From: Psychrobacter sp. NG25
GTDB taxonomy: Bacteria; Pseudomonadota; Gammaproteobacteria; Pseudomonadales; Moraxellaceae
Assembly (NCBI RefSeq): GCF_015234355.1
Contig: NZ_JADGMV010000011.1
Location: 31,290 to 73,138 of the forward strand
DNA length: 41,849 bases
Reading direction: 5' to 3'
Part shown: in pieces, positions 28,139-36,308 of the stretch
Layout of the letters: each line of letters starts with the position of its first letter
How positions within the stretch are numbered: the first letter of the stretch is position 1
The notes under the pieces: model-generated
The model's database searches: none
What the model saw: only the letters and a program-made list of their open reading frames with translations
What the model was told of the DNA's origin: nothing
Program-made: the position numbers and the translations under genes

Positions 28139-28855
28139 ATGATGCAAACGATCTATCATGCAGCAGAATCTCGTGGCAATGCCAATCATGGCTGGCTAAA
28201 AAGCAACCATACCTTCAGCTTTGCTAATTATTACAATCCAGAACGTATGGGTTTTGGTGCGCTACGTGTCATTAATGATGACTTTGTGACTGGCGGCCAA
28301 GGTTTTGGTAAGCACTCACACCGTGATATGGAAATTATTACTATTCCCTTATCAGGTAAGCTCAGTCATGGCGATAATATCGGCAATAAAGGTATTATTG
28401 CAATGGGTGAAATACAAGTCATGTCAGCCGGCACGGGCATTACTCATAGTGAGATGAATGGTAGTGTTGAGGAAGCTGTGCAGTTTTTGCAAATATGGGT
28501 GCTCCCTAATAAAATTAACGTCACCCCTCGTTATCAGAAAATGCGCATGGGTGACATCATGCATCCAAATCAGTTCAACCAAGTGCTATCGCCAAACGTT
28601 GACGATGCAGGTGTCTGGATTCATCAAAAAGCATGGTTCAGTATGGGGGACTTTGATAAAGGCGTGACAGCGTCTTATCAGCTAAAAGATACTAATAATG
28701 GTGTTTATCTCTTTGTCATTAGTGGAAAAGCTACTGTAAATGGTAAGACGTTAGAGACTAGAGATGCGCTTGGTATTTGGGATGCTCAGCAGTTCACTGT
28801 GGATATTGAAGAAGACGCCAAAGTGTTACTCATGGAAGTGCCGATAACTGCTTAA
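28139..28855 (+). CDS. Pirin-family protein (YhaK/YhhW-type, bicupin)
   Basis: Pirin homologue of 238 residues with two cupin halves. The metal site of pirins is present: His59, His61, His103 and Glu105, in HSHRDMEI and GTGITHSEMN. Related bacterial proteins have quercetin 2,3-dioxygenase activity or respond to redox stress; the physiological role here is unknown. The N-terminus (NHGWLKSNHTFSFANYYNPE) is the family hallmark. AGGG lies close before the ATG. It follows the LysR regulator divergently and precedes the nitroreductase by 182 bases on the same strand, so it probably belongs to the same LysR-controlled group. Confidence 0.94.
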   Translation: MMQTIYHAAESRGNANHGWLKSNHTFSFANYYNPERMGFGALRVINDDFVTGGQGFGKHSHRDMEIITIPLSGKLSHGDNIGNKGIIAMGEIQVMSAGTGITHSEMNGSVEEAVQFLQIWVLPNKINVTPRYQKMRMGDIMHPNQFNQVLSPNVDDAGVWIHQKAWFSMGDFDKGVTASYQLKDTNNGVYLFVISGKATVNGKTLETRDALGIWDAQQFTVDIEEDAKVLLMEVPITA

Positions 28856-29037
28856 TACCTTTCTATGCTCATTATTTGCGACACACAAAATATTAAATGG
28901 TGAGATTGAACCTAGAACCAGGCTTTGAGTACGGTACATTGGTTTCAAAGGCTAATGACCACTTATTCCCATGCATCAATATTTTATCCAATGCACCAAT
29001 ATTTAATTTTGATTCATAAAAACTACTGGAGAAAACC

Positions 29038-29646
29038 ATGTCAAATTTACAAGATTTACAGCAATTAGCAGAAAAACGCCGTTCTATTTACGCGCTAAGC
29101 AATCAATTGCCAGTATCGAATGATGAAGTAGTAAAATTGGTTGAGCATGCTATTCTGCACACGCCATCAGCGTTCAACTCACAGTCAACGCGCATTATCG
29201 TGTTGTTCGGCGAAGAGCATCAAAAGCTATGGAACATGACGGAAGATACCTTACGTGATATCGTCAATGACGATGAGAAGTTTGTGTCAACCAAGCAAAA
29301 AATTGATAGCTTTAAGGCGGGTGCAGGTACTATATTATTCTTTGAAGATCATGCAGTGGTGAAAGGTTTACAAGAAGCTGCACCGTTATATGCTGACAAA
29401 TTCCCAGTATGGTCTCAGCATACCAGTGGCATGCATCAGTATATGATCTGGACTGCATTATCTAGTTTAGATATCGGTGCAAACTTACAGCATTATAATC
29501 CTATCATTGATAGTCAAGTTGCCGATGTTTGGAATGTGGATAAGGACTGGGAATTGGTTGCACAGATGGTATTTGGTGCGATCGAGGAGCCTGCAGGTGA
29601 CAAAGCATTCAAATCTGTAGACAGTCGCTTAAAAGTGTTTGGCTAA
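29038..29646 (+). CDS. Nitroreductase-family protein (Frm2/Hbn1-like)
   Basis: FMN-dependent oxidoreductase of 202 residues. It has the early RRSIYALS motif that binds FMN phosphate in the Hbn1/Frm2 branch, HTPSAFNSQSTRIIVLFG in the cofactor site and the late MVFGAIEEP strand. Yeast relatives respond to fatty acids and oxidative stress; bacterial members reduce nitro or quinone compounds. The ATG at 29038 follows GGAG. It lies downstream of pirin on the same strand and ends in a strong terminator, which suggests a stress-response unit under the divergent LysR protein. Confidence 0.92.
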   Translation: MSNLQDLQQLAEKRRSIYALSNQLPVSNDEVVKLVEHAILHTPSAFNSQSTRIIVLFGEEHQKLWNMTEDTLRDIVNDDEKFVSTKQKIDSFKAGAGTILFFEDHAVVKGLQEAAPLYADKFPVWSQHTSGMHQYMIWTALSSLDIGANLQHYNPIIDSQVADVWNVDKDWELVAQMVFGAIEEPAGDKAFKSVDSRLKVFG

Positions 29647-29675
29647 TACGTCCTAGCGTTGGAGACAGTAAAACC

Positions 29676-29722
29676 AATGAACCCGCTATGATATTTATTC
29701 ATAGCGGGTTCATTTGCTTTTT
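29676..29722 (+). terminator. Rho-independent terminator of the nitroreductase gene
   Basis: A 16-bp perfect stem (AATGAACCCGCTATGA/TCATAGCGGGTTCATT) with a 7-base loop is followed by a T-rich tail, about 30 bases after the stop codon. Confidence 0.9.
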
Positions 29723-29819
29723 ACAACTAAGATAGAACAAGAGTAATTTAAAATAGGGGGCTAAATGAGGTTCAGGACATACTTTAGGCAGCTCATAATC
29801 AAAGCCTCAATTCTAATGC

Positions 29820-30098
29820 TTACGTTCTGTAAAGCACTTTAACCACATGCCAGCCAAATTTAGTTTTTACTAAATGCGGGGTGTAGAGTTCACTGCTGAA
29901 GCAGACTTTATCAAATGCTGGCACCATGTCGCCTTTTTGAAATTCGCCTAAGCTGCCACCTTTCTTACCTGATGGGCAGTTTGAGTGCTTTTTAGCCAGC
30001 ACATCAAATTTAGCGCCTTTTTTAAGCTTGACAATAATGTCCTCAGCCACTTCTTTGTGTTTTACTAAAATGTGTAATGCGCTAGCGGTACGAGCCAT
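29820..30098 (-). CDS. ppiC: Parvulin-type peptidyl-prolyl cis-trans isomerase (PpiC-like)
   Basis: Small single-domain parvulin, 92 residues, almost the same length as E. coli PpiC (93). It has the typical series [54 protein letters not shown] and the closing [13 protein letters not shown]. The active-site histidines (ALHILV and GWHVV), the cysteine in NCPSG and the hydrophobic pocket are present. It has no signal peptide and acts in the cytoplasm, assisting folding around proline. It is a single gene on the minus strand with AAAGG upstream of its start. Confidence 0.95.
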   Translation of the reverse strand: MARTASALHILVKHKEVAEDIIVKLKKGAKFDVLAKKHSNCPSGKKGGSLGEFQKGDMVPAFDKVCFSSELYTPHLVKTKFGWHVVKVLYRT

Positions 30099-30495
30099 AA
30101 TGTAAACCTTTCATAAAATATCAATTATTAAGGCATTATATCACGGCTCATCTTGGTTGCTCATTTCAACTGTATGGTGGGTGACCTATGCTATCAATCC
30201 CGTAGACATCAGCTTGAGAGATTTTAGTTATGCAAACTGACAATAAAAATCAGACCAAATAATTTTAGCGTTTTGTATCCTAGACTCACTACGAGCATAG
30301 CGATTGTCTTGCGTCATCAAAGCAGTCTCTCAGACTATGTCTTAACATTTCTCATTCACGAAGTACGTCATGGCATCATTTGAGAATAGACCGTTATACA
30401 TTAAAATGTAGAAACCCTATCAATCTCTCCAATTAGAGTAACATGGTCAGATAAGAGAGCTAATATAGGCCTCTTTAAATATTCAGGAATTCACA
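30099..30495. other. 397-base gap between divergent genes
   Basis: No gene seen. It should contain promoters for the parvulin (left) and the lipoprotein (right); I could not single out a clear promoter or repeat. Confidence 0.4.
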
Positions 30496-31614
30496 ATGAA
30501 AAATATTTTTATTATTGGGTTAGTCGCTATTGTCCTAGCAGGCTGTAGCTCACTTGAGCACGACGCTATGTCCGTGACGCAAGTAAAACCCGTGACGAAA
30601 GTAAAAAGCGACGTTGCGACAGTGGGACAGATAGAAAACGTGATCGGTTTACCTATTCGCCCAGGCAATGTCATGGCTACTAGCGATGGTCGGGTATTTT
30701 CTACTGTGCATCCGAACGATGGTGAGCAGGGTGTGCAGTTATTTGAAGTGACTGGGCCCAACACTTATGAGCCTTGGCCTTCAAGTAAATTTCAATCACC
30801 TAAAGGTCAATATGGTGAAGCGACCATTGATACACCTCTAGGTATCACCAAAGATAATCAAGGTGGATTATGGATTGTCGATATGGGTCAGCACATCGGT
30901 AAGACTCGTGTTTGGGGTTTTGATATTAAAACTGGCGCCTTGATTAGCAAAATCGAGATACCTACAGACATCGCACCAAAAAATAGCTTTGTGCAAGACT
31001 TAGTGGTTGATAGAAAGAACGGATGGATTTACTTAGCCGATATTCCCAATCCAGCCGTTATTGCCATTGATATGAACACCAATGAAATACGGCGTTTTGG
31101 CAATCACATCGCTTTACAACCCGAAGCTGACGCAAAAATGGTGATCAATGGTGTGGATATCATGCTAGGGGGCCAGCTGACAAACAATGGTATAAATCCG
31201 ATCACAATGTCAGCTGATAATAATACAATTTATTTTGGCGCGATGAATGGTAAATCTTGGTATAGCTTAGACGCTACCTTATTTAGGGCGAAAGCCAGTG
31301 ATGAACAGATTGGCAATAGCATTATCCGTGTCGGTGACAAGCCAGTATCTGATGGTGCTACTACAGACAATCATGGAAACCACTACTTTACCAACTTAAA
31401 TGATAATGGCGTAGATGTGCTTGATAATAAAGGGCAGCTAACATCGTTAGTACGAGACAGTCGATTTGATTGGCCTGATAATGTGTCTTTAGATACCAAT
31501 GGCTGGTTATATGTTGCAGTGAATCAATTACATAAAACACCGCCGTTCACTGGCACTGTCGATAAGGGCCAGCCACCTTACCATATCTACAGAGTGTGGG
31601 TAGGGAAGCACTAA
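30496..31614 (+). CDS. Lipoprotein of the major royal jelly/Yellow family (SMP-30-like beta-propeller)
   Basis: Predicted lipoprotein of 372 residues. The signal peptide MKNIFIIGLVAIVLAGC gives a lipidated Cys at about residue 17. The mature part has beta-propeller repeats of the Yellow/MRJP group (PF03022 type), shown by PLGITKDNQGGLWIVDMG, FVQDLVVDRKNGWIYLAD and ADNNTIYFGAMNGKSWYSL. Related proteins are annotated as L-dopachrome tautomerase-like or gluconolactonase-like, but the substrate of bacterial members is generally unknown. The ATG follows AGGA at good spacing. It stands alone; there is no operon partner. Confidence 0.86.
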   Translation: MKNIFIIGLVAIVLAGCSSLEHDAMSVTQVKPVTKVKSDVATVGQIENVIGLPIRPGNVMATSDGRVFSTVHPNDGEQGVQLFEVTGPNTYEPWPSSKFQSPKGQYGEATIDTPLGITKDNQGGLWIVDMGQHIGKTRVWGFDIKTGALISKIEIPTDIAPKNSFVQDLVVDRKNGWIYLADIPNPAVIAIDMNTNEIRRFGNHIALQPEADAKMVINGVDIMLGGQLTNNGINPITMSADNNTIYFGAMNGKSWYSLDATLFRAKASDEQIGNSIIRVGDKPVSDGATTDNHGNHYFTNLNDNGVDVLDNKGQLTSLVRDSRFDWPDNVSLDTNGWLYVAVNQLHKTPPFTGTVDKGQPPYHIYRVWVGKH

Positions 31615-31796
31615 TTCGAACATCAGCTATTTTTAACTTTATAACATGATTTTTAACAGACAAGCATCATTAATAATGGTCATTATTGTTATGGGTACTG
31701 TCACTTTTTCAGGCAACTCAGAGCGGATTTAAGTGCTATGACTATGAATTGATACAGGCATAGGTTTTTTGCTAAAGCCATATATTGCAGACATAA

Positions 31797-31828
31797 AGAA
31801 AGCCCCAATCTGATGATTGGGGCTTTCT
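31797..31828 (-). terminator. Terminator inside repeat copy A
   Basis: Stem AGAAAGCCCCAATC/GATTGGGGCTTTCT (14 bp) with loop TGAT. Read on the minus strand it follows a tRNA 3' end, so it is the former tRNA terminator. Its twin is at 41099-41130. Confidence 0.8.
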
Positions 31829-31833
31829 AAATT

Positions 31834-31861
31834 TGGTAGGCATAAGCAGGTTCGAGCTGCT
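31834..31861 (-). pseudogene. tRNA-Val remnant: T-arm and acceptor 3' end only
   Basis: Read on the minus strand: AGCAG-CTCGAAC-CTGCT, a 5-bp T-arm, then TATGCCTACCA, the 3' acceptor strand with CCA. The anticodon and D arms are absent. The loop has lost the conserved first T. The same ending occurs in the fuller remnant at 41140-41214. Confidence 0.65.
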
Positions 31862-32080
31862 ACTCCTTAGATTGATACAGTAATGGAGATTATTATCGGC
31901 AATAATATTAGATATATGGAGCTTGAGAACCAAAAATTACAATAGGATTCAGGTTATAAAATGCCAAGACAGATGTGGTTTGATTTTTATTGTCAGGCTG
32001 CGTAACTAAAGTCTCCCGAGTGAATGTCTACGGATTTAACAACATAGCTAGAATGACTTACGTATTTTTTCTTTTGGATA

Positions 32081-32419
32081 TTAAGCGCTAGGATTGGTTA
32101 GTCCGGTTATCAGTGGCAATATAACCACATAAGCATAAACAAACAATGCTGCTACCATTGCCAGATGGAAGGCCCAATCTACCCAATAATTGAGACTTCC
32201 TAAACTAGAATTAAAAAATAATGGCAAAGTAAAAAAGCCAATTCCTGCCGTAATAGCTGCTAGTACACTGGTAAAACGATATGCTAGCTTTTGATGCCTA
32301 CCTGCAACGCTCCAATAACTCCATGTGATCAATAATAATAGAAATAATGCACCGACCAGCATCGCATTCTCTAATATAGCTTCCCACAACATCATAAATG
32401 CTTGATTTAAAAGTAACAT
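32081..32419 (-). CDS. Small membrane protein of unknown function in the sulfide gene group
   Basis: Not recognised. A 112-residue protein with three or four hydrophobic segments (about residues 15-36, 48-65 and 80-104) and few charged residues. The ATG at 32419 follows GGGAG. It lies 110 bases after the sulfide:quinone oxidoreductase gene on the same strand and is probably the last gene of the dsrE-sqr transcript. The context suggests a role next to the quinone reductase, such as an anchor, a quinone or sulfur carrier partner, or a transporter; this is inference only. Confidence 0.75.
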   Translation of the reverse strand: MLLLNQAFMMLWEAILENAMLVGALFLLLLITWSYWSVAGRHQKLAYRFTSVLAAITAGIGFFTLPLFFNSSLGSLNYWVDWAFHLAMVAALFVYAYVVILPLITGLTNPSA

Positions 32420-32529
32420 GACAGCTCCCTTACAAATGTTAGCGAAACTTAGTAAAAGTTCCTACTTATATAAACGGTAGCCAGCTTATTGAAACTTACG
32501 AAGATACTGACTATCTGTATGATACGAGG

Positions 32530-33930
32530 TTAAACTCGACCTTTGGCAACAGCCATATAAGCAGGTTTCAGCATCATTTCTTCTAGAAACCATGCAAAAT
32601 AGCTTTCTTTTAACGGGTTAACCAAAGGCACACTTGGGGTTAAATTATTTTCATAATCGAACTCAACAAGCATCGCCTCACCTTCTTTGATTAACAACGG
32701 ACACGAGGTATATCCATCAAATTTTTGACTGGGTGCCTTGCCTTGTATCACCTCAATAAGATTGTTCGTCACTATGGGTGCAGACAGTTTAACAGTTGCA
32801 GCTGTTTTACCTTTTGGTGTGCCATTAATATCACCGACCCCAAAAATATTTTCATAGCGCTTGTGTTGTAGCGTATATTTATCAACGTCAAGCCAACCAT
32901 TGTTATTGGCTAAGGGGCTGTTTAGTATACTGTCTACTGCAAACATGGGTGGTACAATATGAATAAAATCATAGTCTTGTCGATTTTGATTGCCCTCTGA
33001 ATCCGTGAAATAGGCAGCTTTTGATGATTTATCGATGCCAGTTAAGCGTTGCTCAAAGTTTGCGCCAATTGGTGGGTCATAAGATGCCCAGCGTGATAAT
33101 ATATTTTCGTTTACAACAGGCACGCTAAATACCGTCTGATGCGGACTAAAAAATTGAATATCACTGTTTTGTCGTGTACCTGCTTGTATGAGTCTGTCGT
33201 GCAGCATAAAGGTCATTTTCAATGGCGCACCTGCACACTTCATGTCAGTATGTGCTAGCGTCATTACGGCGCGCCCTCCTTTTTGACGAAAGGCGTCTAT
33301 TTGTTGCCATGTTTTTATAGCAGTTTCTGGACTATGATAAACACTACCAATGCCATCAGTGCCTAAGTCTTGAATATTAAGACCCTCTATTTTCTCAAAA
33401 CCTAATCTTAAGCCAGTTGCTACCACTAGATAGTCATAGCCAATTTTTTTGCCGCTCTCAGTAATTACCTGATTGTTATCCGGTGAAAACTCACGAGCAT
33501 TTTCTTGTATCCAATTTATTCCTGCAGGAAGAAGGTTGGCGTTACTGTCTATAACCTTGTCGGTATTATTCCAGACGCCTGTGGCTAGCAAAGTGTAGCC
33601 AGGTTGGTAATAGTGAGCTTGTCGACTGTCTAGTATAGTCAAGGTTGCATTGGGAAGTTGACGACTCAACCTATTGGCAACGGCCAATCCTGCAATACCA
33701 GCACCAACAATAACAATATTAACTTTTTCTTGAGCTGTGGGAGACGATACGCAGCCATTCAGTGACATGCTGCCTATAACTGCTCCAGTTGCAATGCCTG
33801 CACCAATAAATTGACGACGATTAAATAATCTTGAAACTATGGGTTGTTTGTTATCGTCAGCGCGATTGGGATACGCTGCCAAAGCGTCTTGATTCGATCT
33901 ACTGGTTTGATTACTTGGATGTCGTTTCAT
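32530..33930 (-). CDS. sqr: Sulfide:quinone oxidoreductase, type II (SQOR-like), with Tat signal
   Basis: FAD enzyme that oxidises sulfide to sulfane sulfur and passes electrons to quinone; 466 residues. The N-terminus has a twin-arginine signal (NRRQFIGAGIATGAVIG, Arg38-Arg39) and then SLNGC with Cys60, a possible but imperfect lipobox. FAD motif VIVGAGIAGLAVANRL starts at 73. HYYQPGYTLLATGVW is the hallmark of the animal-type (type II) enzyme. The redox cysteines are Cys232 in MKCAGAPLK and Cys410 in GYTSCPLL, matching the two active cysteines of human SQOR. The second FAD site is FGVGDINGTPKGKTAATV. The C-terminal EMMLKPAYMAVAKGRV is amphipathic and could dip into the membrane. AGGAG precedes the start. 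Alternative: a flavocytochrome c-like sulfide dehydrogenase, but the motifs favour SQR. Confidence 0.9.
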   Translation of the reverse strand: MKRHPSNQTSRSNQDALAAYPNRADDNKQPIVSRLFNRRQFIGAGIATGAVIGSMSLNGCVSSPTAQEKVNIVIVGAGIAGLAVANRLSRQLPNATLTILDSRQAHYYQPGYTLLATGVWNNTDKVIDSNANLLPAGINWIQENAREFSPDNNQVITESGKKIGYDYLVVATGLRLGFEKIEGLNIQDLGTDGIGSVYHSPETAIKTWQQIDAFRQKGGRAVMTLAHTDMKCAGAPLKMTFMLHDRLIQAGTRQNSDIQFFSPHQTVFSVPVVNENILSRWASYDPPIGANFEQRLTGIDKSSKAAYFTDSEGNQNRQDYDFIHIVPPMFAVDSILNSPLANNNGWLDVDKYTLQHKRYENIFGVGDINGTPKGKTAATVKLSAPIVTNNLIEVIQGKAPSQKFDGYTSCPLLIKEGEAMLVEFDYENNLTPSVPLVNPLKESYFAWFLEEMMLKPAYMAVAKGRV

Positions 33931-34067
33931 AATGATCTCCTATGTCCTTCTATACCATTCAGAATAGTTAATTAAAATATATAGATATAAAACAAGGACA
34001 TAAGAGCAGATATTTTGTCCTTTCTATGGAGCGCTTAAGCTAATCAAATCTTAAGCTACTGATTTCT

Positions 34068-34101
34068 CATTAAAAACAGCATTAAAAACAGCATTAAAAA
34101 C
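34068..34101. repeat. 12-base tandem repeat at the dsrE stop codon
   Basis: CATTAAAAACAG occurs at 34068-34079 and 34080-34091, with a third partial copy at 34092-34101. The third copy contains the stop codon of the DsrE gene, so the repeat grew from the gene's end into its 3' region. Confidence 0.8.
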
Positions 34102-34558
34102 TGGCTATTTTTGTATCTTTATCAACCATCAATTTAGCAATGGCTGCGGGGTCTGCTACGGCAACACCATCAATTAGCGCAGACTTATAAAGCCCTTTAC
34201 CTGGAAGATAAATGGCACAAACTTCGACTGTAGTTTTGGTTTTTTCCATAACTGTCTTCATTAACCCTTGTGCACTCATATTCATTGGAGGTTGCCCTGT
34301 AGTGACACTACTAGGCGCATCACGTAGTGCCATGTCACCAGCTGCACCGCAGAGCAATACGTTGGTTTCTGCTCCTTGCTTCGCTGATTGCATGGTGAGC
34401 ACCATGGACATTAGCTGTACCTGAGCATCATCCGATGTGACAATAACCAATAACGATGGTTTTGCTATCTTGATATGACGAGTTTCTTCAGCAGAAGCAG
34501 GACTAACTGCTAAAAAAGTGGCAACTGCAGTAAGGATAGGAATAAAGATTCGTTTCAT
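34094..34558 (-). CDS. Exported DsrE/DsrF-like sulfur-carrier family protein
   Basis: 154-residue protein with a clear signal peptide (MKRIFIPILTAVATFLAVSPASA, cleavage before EE). The mature part is a DsrE-type alpha/beta domain: LLVIVTSDDAQVQLMSMVLTM, then ETNVLLCGAAGDMAL, NMSAQGLMKTVMEK and VEVCAIYLPGKG. Two cysteines, in LLCGAAG and VEVCAIY, are placed as in DsrE-fold sulfur carriers. It is probably periplasmic and may carry sulfane sulfur from the Tat-exported quinone reductase encoded 163 bases downstream on the same strand. GAGAG precedes the ATG. Divergent from the peroxiredoxin gene across a 244-base promoter region. Confidence 0.83.
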   Translation of the reverse strand: MKRIFIPILTAVATFLAVSPASAEETRHIKIAKPSLLVIVTSDDAQVQLMSMVLTMQSAKQGAETNVLLCGAAGDMALRDAPSSVTTGQPPMNMSAQGLMKTVMEKTKTTVEVCAIYLPGKGLYKSALIDGVAVADPAAIAKLMVDKDTKIASF

Positions 34559-34802
34559 AATATCTCTCAGTTTCTCACGAAGTTATCGGCTGCTATATTT
34601 GCTTATATGGCGAACAGCCGCTGGATAGTAATTTTAATCATACAAGTTTAAGACATGCTATTAGATAATAAGTTACAAGGTACATTTAGAAAAACTAATA
34701 GTTATATTAAACTATATAATATTTTTTAGTATATTACTATGCTATATTTAATATATTGCATCGTTGCAATGATTTAATAACTATCTAACTAAGGATAAGC
34801 AA

Positions 34803-35495
34803 ATGAGAAACCGTCAACATTCACGTGAAAACTGTTCATGCCAAGATGACATGGAACCAACTAACGCCATTCAATTCCCTCAACTCAACCAACCGTCACC
34901 AGACTTCAATGCGTTAACCACTGATGGTATGAAGTCATTAGCTGACTACAAAGGTAAATGGTTAGTACTATTTTCTCATCCAGCAGATTTTACGCCTGTA
35001 TGTACTACGGAGTTCATAGCCTTTGCTAATAAAGCTGAAGATTTTCGTGCTAGAAACTGTGAATTGCTAGGATTATCTATTGATAGTGTGCATTCGCATA
35101 TCGCTTGGATGCGTAATATCAAAGAAAATTTTGGTGTAGAGATTACCTTTCCTATTATTGCTGATTTGTCGATGCAGGTTGCCAAATCCTATGGCATGAT
35201 TCAGCCCGGTGCCAGTGATACCTCAGCAGTACGTGCCACCTTTATCATTGACCCTGAAGGTATATTACGAGCAATGGTCTATTACCCAATGAGCAATGGC
35301 CGCTCTGTTGATGAGTTCTTACGCTTACTTGATGCCTTGCAAACTAGTGATGGCAACAAAGTTGCTACTCCAGAAAATTGGAAAGTGGGGGAGCAGGTCA
35401 TTGTGCCGTCACCTCGTACCGCTGCAGAAGCTGAAATACGTGCTGACGAAGGCTATGAGTATAAGGATTGGTATTTTAGTAAAAAGTCGCTGTAA
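34803..35495 (+). CDS. Peroxiredoxin of the Prx6/1-Cys type
   Basis: Thiol peroxidase of 230 residues. The peroxidatic site PADFTPVCTTE gives Cys67. SIDSVHSHIAWMRNI, PIIADLSMQVAKSYGM and the conserved Arg in VRATFIIDPEG complete the Prx6-type active site, and the long C-terminal domain (NKVATPENWKVGEQVIVP) is also that of Prx6. A second cysteine is at 86. The N-terminus has an unusual Cys-Ser-Cys (residues 11-13) outside the core fold. AAGGA precedes the ATG. It opens a plus-strand series peroxiredoxin, rhodanese, dioxygenase, so it may reduce peroxides or persulfides formed during sulfide oxidation. Confidence 0.93.
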   Translation: MRNRQHSRENCSCQDDMEPTNAIQFPQLNQPSPDFNALTTDGMKSLADYKGKWLVLFSHPADFTPVCTTEFIAFANKAEDFRARNCELLGLSIDSVHSHIAWMRNIKENFGVEITFPIIADLSMQVAKSYGMIQPGASDTSAVRATFIIDPEGILRAMVYYPMSNGRSVDEFLRLLDALQTSDGNKVATPENWKVGEQVIVPSPRTAAEAEIRADEGYEYKDWYFSKKSL

Positions 35496-35664
35496 CAAAT
35501 ATGAATTTGTGAATTAGCGATTAATTTTGAGAAAGTTAAGCCTTGTTAATTAACTAATGCGCCTTGGCTTTCTCAAATATCACTACCTATATTTATGCCA
35601 CCAAGAGTGGCTATTAGCATCAGCCAGCTGGCATAAAAGAATCGTATGTATCTATGGAGAGAGC

Positions 35665-36210
35665 ATGAAAACCATTATTTTGTCGTTATTCCTCATGTTT
35701 GGTATAATTTTTTCTGCTAGCGCGGAAGATGCGTTATCCGTGCCACCACAGGAGGTCTGGAGCCTTGTACAGGAGCATCCTGATGAGTTGTTGTTTGTTG
35801 ACGTACGAGATCCTATAGAAATCATGTTTGTCGGCTTTACGGATGCCGTGGATATCAATATTCCTTTTAAGCTAGTTGATCGTACCCAGTTTAATGAAGA
35901 TAAAGGCAGTTTTGCCATGCAGAGTAATCCAGATTTCGTCAGTGGTATTAAAAAGGCACTAAAGGCTAAAGGGCTTGATAAAGACTCACTCATTGTTACG
36001 ATGTGTCGTTCTGGCTCAGCACGCGGTAAGCCGAGTGCTGATTATCTGATTTCCCAAGGGTTTTCAAATGTAAAGTATATCAATCACGGCTTTCAGGGAA
36101 GCACAGTAAAAGAGGGTAAGATGAAGGGATTTCGCGTAGTGAACGGTTGGCAAAATGCTGGTTTACCTTGGTCGTCAATGATTAATGCAAACAAGATTAG
36201 TAAACCTTGA
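35665..36210 (+). CDS. Exported rhodanese-domain sulfurtransferase
   Basis: Single-domain rhodanese of 181 residues with a signal peptide (MKTIILSLFLMFGIIFSASA, cleavage before EDAL), so it acts in the periplasm. The catalytic loop MCRSGSARGKP supplies the active cysteine with a basic pocket. FVDVRDPIEIMFVGF and YINHGFQGS are the usual rhodanese strands. I start at the ATG at 35665, which follows GGAGAG; an upstream ATG at 35557 would add 36 residues and bury the signal peptide. It lies 99 bases before the dioxygenase gene on the same strand. It is likely to move sulfane sulfur from the SQR product to an acceptor such as sulfite or a thiol. Confidence 0.92.
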   Translation: MKTIILSLFLMFGIIFSASAEDALSVPPQEVWSLVQEHPDELLFVDVRDPIEIMFVGFTDAVDINIPFKLVDRTQFNEDKGSFAMQSNPDFVSGIKKALKAKGLDKDSLIVTMCRSGSARGKPSADYLISQGFSNVKYINHGFQGSTVKEGKMKGFRVVNGWQNAGLPWSSMINANKISKP

Positions 36211-36308
36211 GCCTTGCTAAGTGCTATATATAGATGGTTATTAGCACGGCATTTATGTTGAATGACTTCTACTACTGTTAATATTAAATCACTAAACGAG
36301 GTTTTATT

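Larger units (their letters stand above)
31772..32047. repeat. Left copy of a tRNA-derived long direct repeat (copy A)
   Basis: Non-coding sequence homologous to 41078-41620. It starts at CCATATATTGCAGAC, contains the terminator (31797-31828) and a minus-strand T-arm plus acceptor end of tRNA (31834-31861), then runs directly into ACTCCTTAGATTGATACAG and continues to about 32047. In the right copy about 260 extra bases lie between the tRNA end and the ACTCCTTA sequence. The two copies have the same orientation and bracket the sulfide and cyd genes. Confidence 0.85.

Noticed and set aside
31834..31861. A functional tRNA gene at copy A
   Set aside because: Only the T-arm and acceptor end exist; no anticodon or D arm follows on the minus strand.
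32530..33930. Type II NADH dehydrogenase or generic flavin oxidoreductase
   Set aside because: The paired cysteines in MKCAGAPLK and GYTSCPLL are specific for type II sulfide:quinone oxidoreductases.
35557..35664. N-terminal extension of the exported rhodanese
   Set aside because: The ATG at 35665 has the GGAGAG site and opens directly into a signal peptide; the extension has neither.
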